A stretch of DNA of 64,000 bases from Nocardioides rotundus (GTDB lineage: Bacteria; Actinomycetota; Actinomycetes; Propionibacteriales; Nocardioidaceae), in assembly GCF_019931675.1 (NCBI RefSeq), contig NZ_CP082922.1, positions 3,425,001 to 3,489,000 of the forward strand, in the 5' to 3' direction. A program made the translations under genes and the position numbers. How positions within the stretch are numbered: position 1 is the stretch's first letter; each line of letters starts with the position of its first letter. A model generated the notes under the pieces. The model was given only the letters and a program-made list of their open reading frames with translations. It did not search any database and had not been told where the DNA came from. Positions 35,791-44,611 of the stretch are shown one piece after another.

Positions 35791-37053
35791 ATGGGCGACC
35801 CGATCCCCGGGCCGGGGCCGGCTCCCGCAGTCCGCGGGTATGCCGCCGGCACCCGCGAGTACCGCCGCCTGACCACTGCCCTGTGGCTCGCCGGAGCCGG
35901 GACGTTCATGGTGCTCTACTCGGTGCAGGCGCTGCTGCCGCTGTTCTCCCACACTTTCCACGTCTCGCCGGCAACCTCGAGCCTGGCTCTCTCCGCGGCG
36001 ACCGGCACCCTCGCCCTGGCCATCATCCCGGTGAGCGCCATCGCCGAGCAGTGGGGCCGCCGCCGCGTCATGACGGTGTCGCTCTCGGCGACCGCGGCGA
36101 TCGCCCTGCTCACCCCGCTGGCCCCGTCGTTCGAGGTGCTGCTGGCGCTCCGCGCCCTCCAGGGCCTGGCCATGGCCGGCGTCCCCGCGCTGGCGATGGG
36201 CCACCTCACGCAGGAGGTCGAGGGCCGATCGCTGGGGCATGCGATGGGCCTGCTGATCGCCGGGAACACCGCGGGCGGCCTGTCCGGTCGGCTGCTCGCC
36301 GGATGGTCGGCGGAGCTCGCGGGCTGGCGGACCGCGATGGCCGTGGTGGGAGTCGCCTGCCTCCTCGCCCTCGTCGGGTTCCGCCTGCTCATTCCCACGC
36401 CGCGCCAGGAGTCGACCGAGCGGGCGACGCTCATGGAGCGACTGGCCGGCGCCGCCCGGCTGTTGACGGACCCGGGAGTACGTCGCGCCTGCGCGGTCAG
36501 CTTCTGGCTGATGGCGGCGTTCGTGACGATGTACAACTACCTCGGCTACCGGCTCCTGGAGCCGCCGTACTCCCTGTCCCACGGCCTGGTCGGCCTGGTC
36601 TTCCTCGCCTACCTCGCCGGCACCGTGAGCTCCCCGGTCGCCGGCGCACTCGGGGACCGGATCGGACGTCTGCGGGTGCTGGCCCTGGCCGCGCTGCTCG
36701 CGCTGGCCTCCGCGTTGCTCTCCCTCGCCGAGCCGCTCGCCCTCGTCCTCGTCGCGCTGGTGCTCTACACGATGGGATTCTTCGGTGCGCACTCCGCGGC
36801 GAGCGGCTGGCTGAACGAGCGGGCCGGGCCCGCCGCGGCGCAGGCGTCGGCGCTCTACCTGTTCTGCTACTACGCCGGCAGCAGCCTGGGCGGTACGGCG
36901 GGCGGCGTGGCCTACCAGCACGGGGCGTGGCCAGGGGTGGTCGGCTACCTCGTCGCCCTCCTGCTGCTCGCGCTGGTCGCGACCTGGTTGCTGACCCGGC
37001 TGCCGGGTGGACGCCGGGCGGTGTCGGCGCCCGGTGACACACTCGAGGGGTGA
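35791..37053 (+). CDS. major facilitator superfamily transporter
   Basis: 420 aa with about 12 membrane segments. It has the MFS loop motif GRRRVMT after segment 2 and again GDRIGRLRVLA between segments 8 and 9, plus SLALSAATGTLALAIIP. The layout resembles YnfM/AraJ-like efflux proteins (drug or sugar exporters). The substrate is unknown. The ATG at 35791 follows GAGG by 2-3 nt. Its stop overlaps the helicase start by GTGA. Confidence 0.85.
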   Translation: MGDPIPGPGPAPAVRGYAAGTREYRRLTTALWLAGAGTFMVLYSVQALLPLFSHTFHVSPATSSLALSAATGTLALAIIPVSAIAEQWGRRRVMTVSLSATAAIALLTPLAPSFEVLLALRALQGLAMAGVPALAMGHLTQEVEGRSLGHAMGLLIAGNTAGGLSGRLLAGWSAELAGWRTAMAVVGVACLLALVGFRLLIPTPRQESTERATLMERLAGAARLLTDPGVRRACAVSFWLMAAFVTMYNYLGYRLLEPPYSLSHGLVGLVFLAYLAGTVSSPVAGALGDRIGRLRVLALAALLALASALLSLAEPLALVLVALVLYTMGFFGAHSAASGWLNERAGPAAAQASALYLFCYYAGSSLGGTAGGVAYQHGAWPGVVGYLVALLLLALVATWLLTRLPGGRRAVSAPGDTLEG

Positions 37054-39383
37054 GCACCGCACCGACGCTCGGGGACGCCGAGCAGCGCTCCGAGCGCGAC
37101 CTGCTCGGCAGGCTGACCGCCGCGCCCGGGCGGGCGGAGCGGCTCACGCACGTCGAGGAGCTGCCGCCCCGGCTGCCGACGTACTCCTCCTGGCCGGACT
37201 GGGTGCCCGCTGACCTGCGCGGCGCCCTGGCCGCCCGCGGCATCGAGCAGCCGTGGGCGCATCAGGTCGACGCCGCCGAGCGGGCGCACCGGGGCGAGCA
37301 CGTCGTGCTGGCGACCGGGACCGCGTCGGGCAAGTCGCTGGCCTACCAGCTGCCCGCGGTGACCCGCGCCCTGACGGCGCGCGGCCCCCGGGGCCAGCGC
37401 GGCGCGACGGTGCTCTACATCGCGCCGACCAAGGCGCTCGCGCACGACCAGGAGGCGGCGCTGCGCGGCCTCGGTCTCGACCTGCGGGTGGCGACCCACG
37501 ACGGCGACACTCCCCCGGAGGCGCGGCAGTGGACCCGCGACCACGGGGAGTACGTCCTCACCAACCCCGACATGCTGCACCGCTCGCTGCTGCCCGGCCA
37601 CGAGGCGTGGACCCGCTTCTGGGGCGCGCTGTCCTATGTGGTGGTCGACGAGTGCCACCACTACCGCGGCATCTTCGGCGCCCACGTCGCCCAGGTGCTG
37701 CGGCGGTTGCGCCGGGTCGCCGCGAGGTACGGCGCCTCCCCGACCTTCGTCCTCGCCTCCGCCACGGTCGCCGAGCCGGAGGTCGCCGCCCGGCGCCTGA
37801 CCGGGCTGCCCGTGCACCCGGTCACCGACGACACCTCGCCGCGGGGGCGGGTCACCCTGGGCCTGTGGGAGCCGCCGTTCGCCTCCTTCCGCGGGGAGAA
37901 CGGCGCCCCCGTGCGCCGCGGCGCCGCGGCCGAGGCCGCCGACCTGCTCACCGACCTGGTGCTGGAGGGCGTGCGCAGCCTGGTCTTCGTCCGTTCCCGG
38001 CGCGGCGTCGAACAGGTCGCGACGGCCGCCTCGTCGGCGCTGGCGGAGGTCTCGCCCGAGCTGACCGGCCAGGTGGCGGCCTACCGCGGCGGCTACCTCC
38101 CCGAGGAGCGGCGGGCCCTGGAGCAGCGGCTCCGCTCCGGTGCGCTCACCGGCCTGGCCGCCACGAACGCGCTCGAGCTCGGCATCGACGTCAGCGGCCT
38201 GGACGCGGTGGTGATGGCCGGGTTCCCCGGCACCCGGGCGGCGCTCTGGCAGCAGCTGGGCCGGGCCGGCCGTGGCGCCCAGGACGCGCTCGGGGTGCTG
38301 GTCGCCCGGGACGACCCGCTGGACACCTACCTGGTCCACCATCCCGACGCGCTGCTGGGCCGGCCGGTCGAGGCGTCGGTGTTCGACCCGGACAACCCGC
38401 ACGTCCTGGGGCCGCACCTGTGTGCGGCCGCGCAGGAGGTCCCGCTGACCGAGGCCGACCTGCCGCTCTTCGGCGACCGGGCCCGGGAGGCCGTCGACGC
38501 GCTCACCGCCGCCGGCCTGCTGCGGCGCCGGCCGCACGGCTGGTTCTGGACCGACGCGCGCCGGGCCAGCGACCTCGCCGACATCCGCTCCGGCAGCGGC
38601 GCGACCGTCCAGCTGGTCGAGGCGGACACCGGCCGCGTCGTCGGGCTGGTCGACTGTGCCCGCGCCCACGCCGAGGCGCACACCGGCGCCGTCTACATCC
38701 ACCAGGGCGAGGCCTGGCTGGTGCACGAGCTCGATCTCGAGGAGCACGTCGCCACCATCGCCCGCACCGACGTGCCCTGGTCCACGACCGCCCGCGAGAC
38801 CACCGAGATCGGCATCGTCCGCGAGACCGACCACGAGAGGTGGGGCGACTGCCGGCTCTCGCTCGGCACCGTCGAGGTCACCCATCAGGTGGTGTCGTTC
38901 CTCAAGCGCCGCCAGCCCTCGGGCGAGGTGATCTCCGAGGAGCCCCTCGACCTCCCCGCCCGGACGTTAAGCACGACCGCCGTGTGGTGGACCGTCCCCG
39001 AGCATCTGCTGGAGAAGCTGCCCGCCCGGGACCGCCCGGGTGCCGCGCACGCCGCCGAGCACTGCTCGATCGGGCTGCTGCCCCTGGTGGCGACCTGCGA
39101 CCGGTGGGACATCGGCGGAGTGTCGACGGCCCTGCACCCGGACACCGGACAGCTCACCGTGTTCGTCTACGACGGCCACCCCGGCGGCGCGGGCTTCGCC
39201 GAGCGCGGCTTCCACTCGGCGTACTCCTGGCTCTCCGCGACCCGGGACACCATCGCCTCGTGCGGCTGCGCCGAGGGCTGCCCCTCGTGCGTCCAGTCGC
39301 CCAAGTGCGGCAACCAGAACAACCCGCTCGACAAGGAGCAGGCGCTCGCCCTCCTCGACGTGCTCCTCCGACACGCCGGCTGA
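37050..39383 (+). CDS. MrfA/YprA-like DEAD/DEAH-box DNA helicase with Cys4 domain
   Basis: 777 aa. Helicase core: LATGTASGKSLAYQLP (Walker A, about 89-104), YIAPTKALAHDQ, DECHHYRG (Walker B), ATNALELGIDVSG and GRAGRG. The C-terminal MZB/DUF1998-like domain ends with four Cys in CGCAEGCPSCVQSPKCGNQNN. B. subtilis MrfA acts in mitomycin-type DNA repair (family knowledge). The same helicase accompanies the tad genes in many actinobacteria (Rv3649 in M. tuberculosis). The GTG start overlaps the MFS stop. Confidence 0.92.
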   Translation: MSTAPTLGDAEQRSERDLLGRLTAAPGRAERLTHVEELPPRLPTYSSWPDWVPADLRGALAARGIEQPWAHQVDAAERAHRGEHVVLATGTASGKSLAYQLPAVTRALTARGPRGQRGATVLYIAPTKALAHDQEAALRGLGLDLRVATHDGDTPPEARQWTRDHGEYVLTNPDMLHRSLLPGHEAWTRFWGALSYVVVDECHHYRGIFGAHVAQVLRRLRRVAARYGASPTFVLASATVAEPEVAARRLTGLPVHPVTDDTSPRGRVTLGLWEPPFASFRGENGAPVRRGAAAEAADLLTDLVLEGVRSLVFVRSRRGVEQVATAASSALAEVSPELTGQVAAYRGGYLPEERRALEQRLRSGALTGLAATNALELGIDVSGLDAVVMAGFPGTRAALWQQLGRAGRGAQDALGVLVARDDPLDTYLVHHPDALLGRPVEASVFDPDNPHVLGPHLCAAAQEVPLTEADLPLFGDRAREAVDALTAAGLLRRRPHGWFWTDARRASDLADIRSGSGATVQLVEADTGRVVGLVDCARAHAEAHTGAVYIHQGEAWLVHELDLEEHVATIARTDVPWSTTARETTEIGIVRETDHERWGDCRLSLGTVEVTHQVVSFLKRRQPSGEVISEEPLDLPARTLSTTAVWWTVPEHLLEKLPARDRPGAAHAAEHCSIGLLPLVATCDRWDIGGVSTALHPDTGQLTVFVYDGHPGGAGFAERGFHSAYSWLSATRDTIASCGCAEGCPSCVQSPKCGNQNNPLDKEQALALLDVLLRHAG

Positions 39384-39434
39384 CCGAGCCCTCCGGCGAC
39401 GCCGGTCGCCCGGTGTCGGGGTTATCCTCCCCCC

Positions 39435-39752
39435 ATGGTTGCTCTCGGCCTTGTCTTCATCGTCCTGGGTGTCCTGGGAATCCTCGCCGGCGTCTTCGTC
39501 ACCGACGTGGACGGGACCTCGCTGCAGCTGCTCGGCATCGACATCACCCCGGTGACGCTCTTCCTCTTCGGCGTCGTCTCCGGCGCGCTGCTGATCTTCG
39601 GCTACAGCATCCTGAAGTGGGGCACCAAGCGCGGGCTCGCCCGGCGCAAGGAGCTGCGCGACGCGAACCGCCGCAACGACGTCCTCGAGCGCGAGGAGGC
39701 CGAGCGTCGGCACGACCAGCCCGGCACCACGGGCACCCAGCCGCCGGCCTGA
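39435..39752 (+). CDS. small two-helix membrane protein
   Basis: 105 aa. Hydrophobic helices lie at about 3-22 and 38-60, with a short acidic loop between (TDVDGTSLQLLG). A charged C-terminal coil of about 45 residues (RGLARRKELRDANRRNDVLEREEAERR) probably faces the cytoplasm. Such proteins are unnamed. It stands 51 nt after the helicase gene on the same strand and converges with the tad operon. Confidence 0.75.
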   Translation: MVALGLVFIVLGVLGILAGVFVTDVDGTSLQLLGIDITPVTLFLFGVVSGALLIFGYSILKWGTKRGLARRKELRDANRRNDVLEREEAERRHDQPGTTGTQPPA

Positions 39753-39779
39753 CCCGCCGCCCCCGGCTCTCACCGAGCG

Positions 39780-40127
39780 TCACGCCGGCCCGGCACGCGC
39801 CTCGGCCGACAGCTCGGGCAGCCAGGGCGGCCAGGCGGGCGGTGGCACCCGGACGGTGACGCGTACGTCGTGGCCGACCACCCTGCACCCGGTGAGCCGC
39901 GCCCGGTTGGCCCGCGCGATCGTGCCGGCCGGACCACAGCCGTCGGTCCCGTCGGCCACCGAGCGAGCCCCGGCCAGAGCCGCCAGGTCCGCGGCCGCCT
40001 GGGCGACCCGGTGCTGGTGCACCAGCGCCGCGACGGCGGCCAGTGCCACGCCGAGCACCATCAGCACGCTCGCATGCACGACGACCAGGACGGTGCCGGA
40101 GCCACGGTCGTCCGTCGGCCGCCTCAC
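39780..40127 (-). CDS. helicase/secretion-neighbourhood TadE-like protein
   Basis: 115 aa. The N-terminus DDRGSGTVLVVVHASVLMVLGVALAAVAALV has the TadE/TadG-type pseudopilin start with one membrane helix, and a QHRVAQAAADLAALAGARS segment follows. It matches the Rv3654c-like family seen between the helicase and the tad genes. Probably a minor pilin or secreted pilus component. The ATG overlaps the previous stop by ATGA. It is the last gene of the operon. Confidence 0.85.
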   Translation of the reverse strand: MRRPTDDRGSGTVLVVVHASVLMVLGVALAAVAALVHQHRVAQAAADLAALAGARSVADGTDGCGPAGTIARANRARLTGCRVVGHDVRVTVRVPPPAWPPWLPELSAEARAGPA

Positions 40128-40492
40128 GGCGACTCCTCCGCCAACGCCACCGCCTCGGCACGCAGCCTGACCCCCGGGAGCCGCAGCAGGATGTCGGGTC
40201 CCGGCATCGGCGCGACCACCGTGGCCACGACTCGCTCCCTCGACGACCGCAGCGAGATGGAGCTGCCGGCGGGAGCCACGCGGCGGCCCACCGCGACGGC
40301 GGCCCCGGCGTCGTCACCGCGTGCCGCGGCCCGGGCGGTCTCCCGGGCCGCGTCCTGCACGCGGACCTGGGCCACGCCGACGGCGAGCAGCCAGGCCAGG
40401 ACGACGGTCACCGCGACCAGCAGCGGCGTCCCGAGTGCCAGCTCGGCCGTCACCGCACCCCGGTCGTCCCGGCCGGCCGCTCGCACGCTCAT
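40124..40492 (-). CDS. TadE-family minor pilin
   Basis: 122 aa from ATG 40492, overlapping the DUF4244 stop. The basic start with DDRGAVTAELALGTPLLVAVTVVLAWLLAV is a TadE-like class III signal and a single helix, with Glu at the fifth position of the mature start (TAEL) as in type IV pilins. The segment QVRVQDAARETARAAARGDD is typical. It corresponds to Rv3655c by position. Confidence 0.85.
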   Translation of the reverse strand: MSVRAAGRDDRGAVTAELALGTPLLVAVTVVLAWLLAVGVAQVRVQDAARETARAAARGDDAGAAVAVGRRVAPAGSSISLRSSRERVVATVVAPMPGPDILLRLPGVRLRAEAVALAEESP

Positions 40493-40671
40493 CCGATGCC
40501 CAGCAGCCCGAGCACGTGGTCGAACAGGGTGGTCAGCAGCTTCTTGCCGAAGCCGCCGCTGAGCATCACGTAGAGCAGGCCGGCGAGCCCGGCACCCGCG
40601 GCCGTCCCGACGGCGTACTCCGCTGTGGTGATCCCCGCGTCGTCCCGCTCCGGGTGGTGAAGGTCGGTCAT
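40489..40671 (-). CDS. DUF4244 Flp-pilin-like peptide
   Basis: 60 aa. DDAGITTAEYAVGTAAGAGLAGLLYVML is a Flp-type pilin core: a short leader, then TTAEYA with the pilin Glu and a hydrophobic helix of about 20 residues. It is the likely structural subunit of the Tad pilus. Its ATG follows GGAGG by about 5-6 nt. A 145-bp gap to TadC probably holds an internal promoter, so pilin can be made in excess over the machine. Confidence 0.85.
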   Translation of the reverse strand: MTDLHHPERDDAGITTAEYAVGTAAGAGLAGLLYVMLSGGFGKKLLTTLFDHVLGLLGIG

Positions 40672-40767
40672 GGTTCCTCCGTCTCCGCGCGGCCGCCGGA
40701 TGCGGCTGCGCTCGTCCGGGACCAGCGTCGGCGAGCAGCCGGGCCTCGGCCACCGGATGTTCCCGGC

Positions 40768-40778
40768 CTGTGGAGAAC
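40768..40778. promoter_or_regulatory. 11-mer shared with the region upstream of ssd
   Basis: CTGTGGAGAAC here is identical to 44553-44563, and its inverse is at 44579-44589. It lies in the 145-bp gap in front of the pilin genes. It may be a regulator site common to both tad transcripts; it also resembles a degenerate DnaA box. Confidence 0.35.
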
Positions 40779-40816
40779 CCGCCTGCGCGGCAGGGCTGTG
40801 GACGCGAGGTGGCCCG

Positions 40817-41551
40817 TCATCGCCGCATCAGCCCGTCGGCGAGCGCCGCGACGAGCGGTACGATGCCCAGGAGCAGGAAGGCGGGGAGCAGGCACAGCCC
40901 GAGGGGTACGGCGGCCCGCACGCCGACCGTGCGGGCGCGGTCCTCCACACCGGCACGCCCCTCGGCGGCCAGGTCGTCGGCGAGCCGCTCCACCGCCTCC
41001 ACGACCGAGGCGCCGCTCTCCGCGGAGCGGCTCAGCGCGGAGCCGAGGGGGCCGAGCACGGGGTCGGCCGCCATCTCCCACCACACCTCCACCGGCGCCG
41101 CTCCCACCGCCAGCCGGGCGGCCGAGGGACGCAGGCGCTCGGCCGCCGGTCCGGGAAGCGCGGCGCAGGCCCGCGCCAGGGCCGGTGCCGGCGCGGCGCC
41201 CGCCCGCAGCCCCGCCGCCAGCAGCAGGACGAGGTAGGGCAGGTCCCTGGCGGCCCGCTCCCGCTCGGCCGCATGCTCCCCCGGCTCGCTGCGCGAGAGC
41301 ACCCGCCACGCCACGACCCCGACGAGGACCGCGCCGACCAGTGCGAGCCACCCGTCGGCGACGACCAGCGCTGCCGAGCCGGCCAGGACCGACAGCGGCA
41401 GCCGCCATCGTCGCAGCGCGCTCTCGGCGGGCGACGGGTCTCCGGGGGCGGGCCCGGGGACGGCCGGGCCGCCGGATACCGGCGAGGGTCGCGCGGGCAG
41501 GAGCAGCGCCACCGCGAGCCCGGCCGCGAGCGCGCAGAGGTAGGCGGTCAT
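40817..41551 (-). CDS. tadC: TadC-like type II secretion F protein
   Basis: 244 aa from ATG 41551. Hydrophobic segments are near 1-20, 55-85 and 205-235 around a GspF/TadC core (RAARDLPYLVLLLAAGLRAGAAPAPALARAC). It is an inner-membrane platform subunit of the Tad machine together with TadB, encoded just upstream with an ATGA overlap. It corresponds to Rv3657c by position. Confidence 0.85.
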   Translation of the reverse strand: MTAYLCALAAGLAVALLLPARPSPVSGGPAVPGPAPGDPSPAESALRRWRLPLSVLAGSAALVVADGWLALVGAVLVGVVAWRVLSRSEPGEHAAERERAARDLPYLVLLLAAGLRAGAAPAPALARACAALPGPAAERLRPSAARLAVGAAPVEVWWEMAADPVLGPLGSALSRSAESGASVVEAVERLADDLAAEGRAGVEDRARTVGVRAAVPLGLCLLPAFLLLGIVPLVAALADGLMRR

Positions 41552-42312
41552 CGGGTCACCCGGGCCGCCAGCGACTCGATCCAGACCAGTCCCCCGGTGA
41601 GGAGGAGCAGCCCCAGGCCCAGGCATGCCCAGCCCGGCGGTGTGCGGAGCAGGAACGCCCAGGGATCCCCGCCCGCGCCCGACCCCATGAGCAGCACCGC
41701 GAGCGGCAGGACCGCCAGCAGCCGGGCGGTCGCCCGGGCCGAGGCCAGCTCGGCGGCGACCACGCGGGCGGTGGCCCGATCCGCGCGCAGACTCGCCGCC
41801 ACTCGGTCCAGCGCCGCCGCTAGACCGGGCCCGCTGTCCCGGCCGACGTCCCAGGCGGCGGCCACGACACGAAGGTCCCCGGCGCCCGGCGTGCTCGCAG
41901 CGGCCCGCATCGCGTCCGGCACGGAGCCGCCGAGCCCGTGGGCGGCGAGCACCGGGCCGAGCAGCGGCCACTCCCGGGCCGTCCGGCCGAGCGCCGTACC
42001 AGGCTCGAGCCCCGCCCCGAGATCCGCGGCCAGCCCCTCGCAGGCCCGCGAGACCTGCCCGGTGACCGCCTCGGCCGCCTGTCGTCGTCGTCGGACGGCC
42101 CACCAGCGCTGGGCGCCCACCGCCCCGACCGCCAGCAGCAGGCCGGGGACCAGGAGCCCGGTCCGGAGGGCGAGCCATGCTCCCGGAGCAGCGACCGCCA
42201 CGACCAGGACCACCGGTGACCAGCGAGCCAGCGGCCCGAGCCGAGGGCGGAGCGGCCGGGCGAGGAGCACGGCCGCTCCCGCCGCGAGACCGGCGACGAG
42301 GGCCGGGCTCAT
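41548..42312 (-). CDS. tadB: TadB-like type II secretion F protein
   Basis: 254 aa from ATG 42312. Membrane segments lie near the N-terminus (about 3-20, 32-70) and C-terminus (about 185-250). The cytoplasmic core GQVSRACEGLAADLGAGLEPGTAL is of the GspF type. It forms the platform that works with the TadA ATPase. The start overlaps the tadA stop by ATGA. Confidence 0.87.
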   Translation of the reverse strand: MSPALVAGLAAGAAVLLARPLRPRLGPLARWSPVVLVVAVAAPGAWLALRTGLLVPGLLLAVGAVGAQRWWAVRRRRQAAEAVTGQVSRACEGLAADLGAGLEPGTALGRTAREWPLLGPVLAAHGLGGSVPDAMRAAASTPGAGDLRVVAAAWDVGRDSGPGLAAALDRVAASLRADRATARVVAAELASARATARLLAVLPLAVLLMGSGAGGDPWAFLLRTPPGWACLGLGLLLLTGGLVWIESLAARVTR

Positions 42313-43469
42313 GCTTGCTCCAGCCGATGCTGGAGCCGCTCCGCTCCGGGCCCCTCCTCGATCCCGCCGTCCGGGTCGAGCAGCACCGCCGGCTCGACCC
42401 GCGCCAGGCCGTCGGCCCCGGGGACCAGGACGCCCACCTGGGAGAGATAGCGGCGGCCGTCCGGTGCCCGGCGCACGTGCAACACCGCGTCCACCGCCGC
42501 CGCCAGCTGGCTGTGGGCGGCGGCCCGGTCGAGCCCGGCAGCCAGGGCGAGCGCCTCGATCCGCGCCGGCAGGTCGCCGGCCGAGTTGGCATGCACGGTG
42601 CCGCACCCGCCCTCGTGACCGGTGTTCATCGCCGCCAGCAGGTCGGTGACCTCGGCACCGCGGACCTCACCGACCACCAGCCGGTCCGGTCGCATCCGCA
42701 TGGCCTGCCGGACCAGCACGGTCAGCGGCACCGCACCCGCGCCCTCCGCGTTCGCCGGCCGCGCCTCCAACGCCACCACGTGCGGGTGGTCGGGCCGCAG
42801 CTCGCTCGCGTCCTCGACCAGCACCATCCGCTCCTGGGGCGGGACGAGGGAGAGCAACGCGGACAGCAGGGTGGTCTTGCCCGACCCGGTGCCGCCGGTC
42901 ACCAGGAAGGCGAGCCGTCGCTCCACGATCCGTCGCACCAGCCGGCCGGCGACGGGCGAGAGGCTCCCGGCATCCACGAGCTCTGCCAGGCTGAACGCCC
43001 GCGCCCGCGGCACTCGCAGCGAGAGCAGCGTGCCGGGCCGGGCCAGCGGCGCGAGCACGGCATGGCAGCGGGTGCCGTCGGCGAGGCGTACGTCGGCGCA
43101 CGGGGACGCATCGTCCAGGCGTCGTCCTCCGCCGGCCACGAGCCGCTGCGCGAGGCGGCGTACGGCCTCCTCGTCGGGGAAGGTCACCCCGGTCAGCTCG
43201 AGCCCGGAGCCGCGGTCGACCCACACCTCCCTGCAGCCGTTGACGAGCACGTCGGTCGTCCCGGGCGCGCGCAGCAGCGGCTCGAGCGGCCCGGCGCCGA
43301 CCACGTCGCGTCGCAGTCGCTCGTGCACCGCGAGCACGGTGGCGTCGCCCACCGGGCGGCCGGCCTCGCGCAGGGCGGCCGCCACCCGGTGCGCGGTGAG
43401 CTCGCCCGGCTCCCGCGCCAGGCGGTCCCGGACCAGGCCCACGAGGCCGGGGTCGACATCGGTGGTCAC
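42309..43469 (-). CDS. tadA: TadA/CpaF-family secretion ATPase
   Basis: 386 aa from a GTG at 43469. Hexameric ATPase that powers Tad pilus assembly: Walker A VTGGTGSGKTTLL (about 188-200), the Asp box LVEDASELRPDHPHV, Walker B and His boxes RPDRLVVGEVRGAE and GHEGGCGTVHANS. The N-terminal domain has the TDVLVNGCREVWVDRG motif. It overlaps ssd upstream and tadB downstream, so it is translationally coupled. Confidence 0.93.
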   Translation of the reverse strand: MTTDVDPGLVGLVRDRLAREPGELTAHRVAAALREAGRPVGDATVLAVHERLRRDVVGAGPLEPLLRAPGTTDVLVNGCREVWVDRGSGLELTGVTFPDEEAVRRLAQRLVAGGGRRLDDASPCADVRLADGTRCHAVLAPLARPGTLLSLRVPRARAFSLAELVDAGSLSPVAGRLVRRIVERRLAFLVTGGTGSGKTTLLSALLSLVPPQERMVLVEDASELRPDHPHVVALEARPANAEGAGAVPLTVLVRQAMRMRPDRLVVGEVRGAEVTDLLAAMNTGHEGGCGTVHANSAGDLPARIEALALAAGLDRAAAHSQLAAAVDAVLHVRRAPDGRRYLSQVGVLVPGADGLARVEPAVLLDPDGGIEEGPGAERLQHRLEQA

Positions 43470-44503
43470 GCGGCCTCCGCGACCGCGGTGAGCTCGTCCA
43501 GCACCACACACGCCGCCCGGTGCAGCGGACCCCGGCGCGACCGCAGCGGCCCCAGCCCCAGGTCGACGGCCTCGGCCAGGCCGCGGTGGTCGCCCATGGT
43601 CGCGAGCACCCGCGCCCCGACCGCGGCGCCGATCTCCCGCTCGTCCACGCCGGTGCCGCGCACCACGACGCCGGACCTGGCCGGGCTCCCCATCCCCGCC
43701 AGCACCCGGGCCGCCGCGGCGACGCCCACCACCGTCGGCCGGGCGACGACCACGAGCAGATCGCAGCGGCTGGCCACCTCGGCGGTGAGCGGATCACCCC
43801 GGCGCGGCAGGTCGACCACCACCAGCTCGTGACCACGCAGCCCCGCCGAGAGCACCTCGCGCAGGGCGAACGCCTGGAGGCTGCCCTGGGGTCCGGGGTA
43901 CCACGTCAGCACGCCCAACCCCTCCCTGCGGGGTACGGCGTCGCGCAGCGCGGCGCCGCCGAGCCGACCGGTGGGCTGCTCCAGCTCGTGCCACCGCACC
44001 CCGGTCACGTCCTCGGTGCCCAGGATCCGGTCCAGCCCCGGCCCCATCGGGTCGGCGTCGACCAGGAGCGAGGGAGCGTCGTGGGCCGCCACCCGGGCCA
44101 GCGCGCAGGCGAACGTGCTCGCCCCGGCACCGCCGCTCCCGCCGACCACACCGACCAGCCGGCCCGCGACGCCGGTGTCGAGGTCGGCCAGCCGCTCCAC
44201 CAGCCACTCCTCGGCCCGGGCCGCCTCGAGCAGCCCCTCGGCGCCGAGGTCCAGCGCGGTGCGGAAGGCCAGGTCGGGCACCGGGCCGCCGGCGACGACG
44301 TACACCCCCGCCCGGCGCTGTGGCCGCACCCGGGCCACCTCGTCGGCCATGTCCAGGCCGACCAGCACCAGCCGCGCGCGGGTCCACGGCTCCAGCGCAC
44401 CGGTGGCGCTGCCCTCGACGCGCGGGGTCGTGCCGGCGGCCGCGGCGAGGCGCATCACGGCGTCGATCAGGGTCTGGTCACGGGTCACGAGCAGAGCGGT
44501 CAT
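43466..44503 (-). CDS. ssd: Ssd/CpaE-like MinD-superfamily protein of the tad operon
   Basis: 345 aa from ATG 44503. A receiver-like N-terminal domain (about 1-105) is followed by a ParA/MinD ATPase with a deviant Walker A VVGGSGGAGASTFACAL (about 118-134; the usual catalytic Lys is replaced) and VVVDLPRRGDPLTAEV. Such proteins localise the Tad machine, and Ssd of M. tuberculosis (Rv3660c) affects septation. First gene of the tad operon, with an 11-bp inverted repeat 50 bp upstream. Confidence 0.87.
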   Translation of the reverse strand: MTALLVTRDQTLIDAVMRLAAAAGTTPRVEGSATGALEPWTRARLVLVGLDMADEVARVRPQRRAGVYVVAGGPVPDLAFRTALDLGAEGLLEAARAEEWLVERLADLDTGVAGRLVGVVGGSGGAGASTFACALARVAAHDAPSLLVDADPMGPGLDRILGTEDVTGVRWHELEQPTGRLGGAALRDAVPRREGLGVLTWYPGPQGSLQAFALREVLSAGLRGHELVVVDLPRRGDPLTAEVASRCDLLVVVARPTVVGVAAAARVLAGMGSPARSGVVVRGTGVDEREIGAAVGARVLATMGDHRGLAEAVDLGLGPLRSRRGPLHRAACVVLDELTAVAEAA

Positions 44504-44552
44504 GGGACGACGATTCCCCGCCACGACCGTTCTGTGGGCACGCGATCGCAAT

Positions 44553-44589
44553 CTGTGGAGAACCGGCCGCTGTGGCGAGTTCTCCACAG
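44553..44589. promoter_or_regulatory. 11-bp inverted repeat upstream of ssd
   Basis: CTGTGGAGAAC (44553-44563) and GTTCTCCACAG (44579-44589) are perfect inverses around a 15-bp spacer. They lie in the 108-bp gap between the aldehyde dehydrogenase stop and the tad operon. Either an operator for the tad operon or a terminator of the upstream gene. Confidence 0.5.
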
Positions 44590-44611
44590 GCACTCGTGAC
44601 CGCCCGCCCTC

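Noticed and set aside
44504..44611. 6C small RNA, expected upstream of ssd by analogy to mycobacterial B11
   Set aside because: The gap has no hairpins with loops of six or more C. It only contains the CTGTGGAGAAC inverted repeat.
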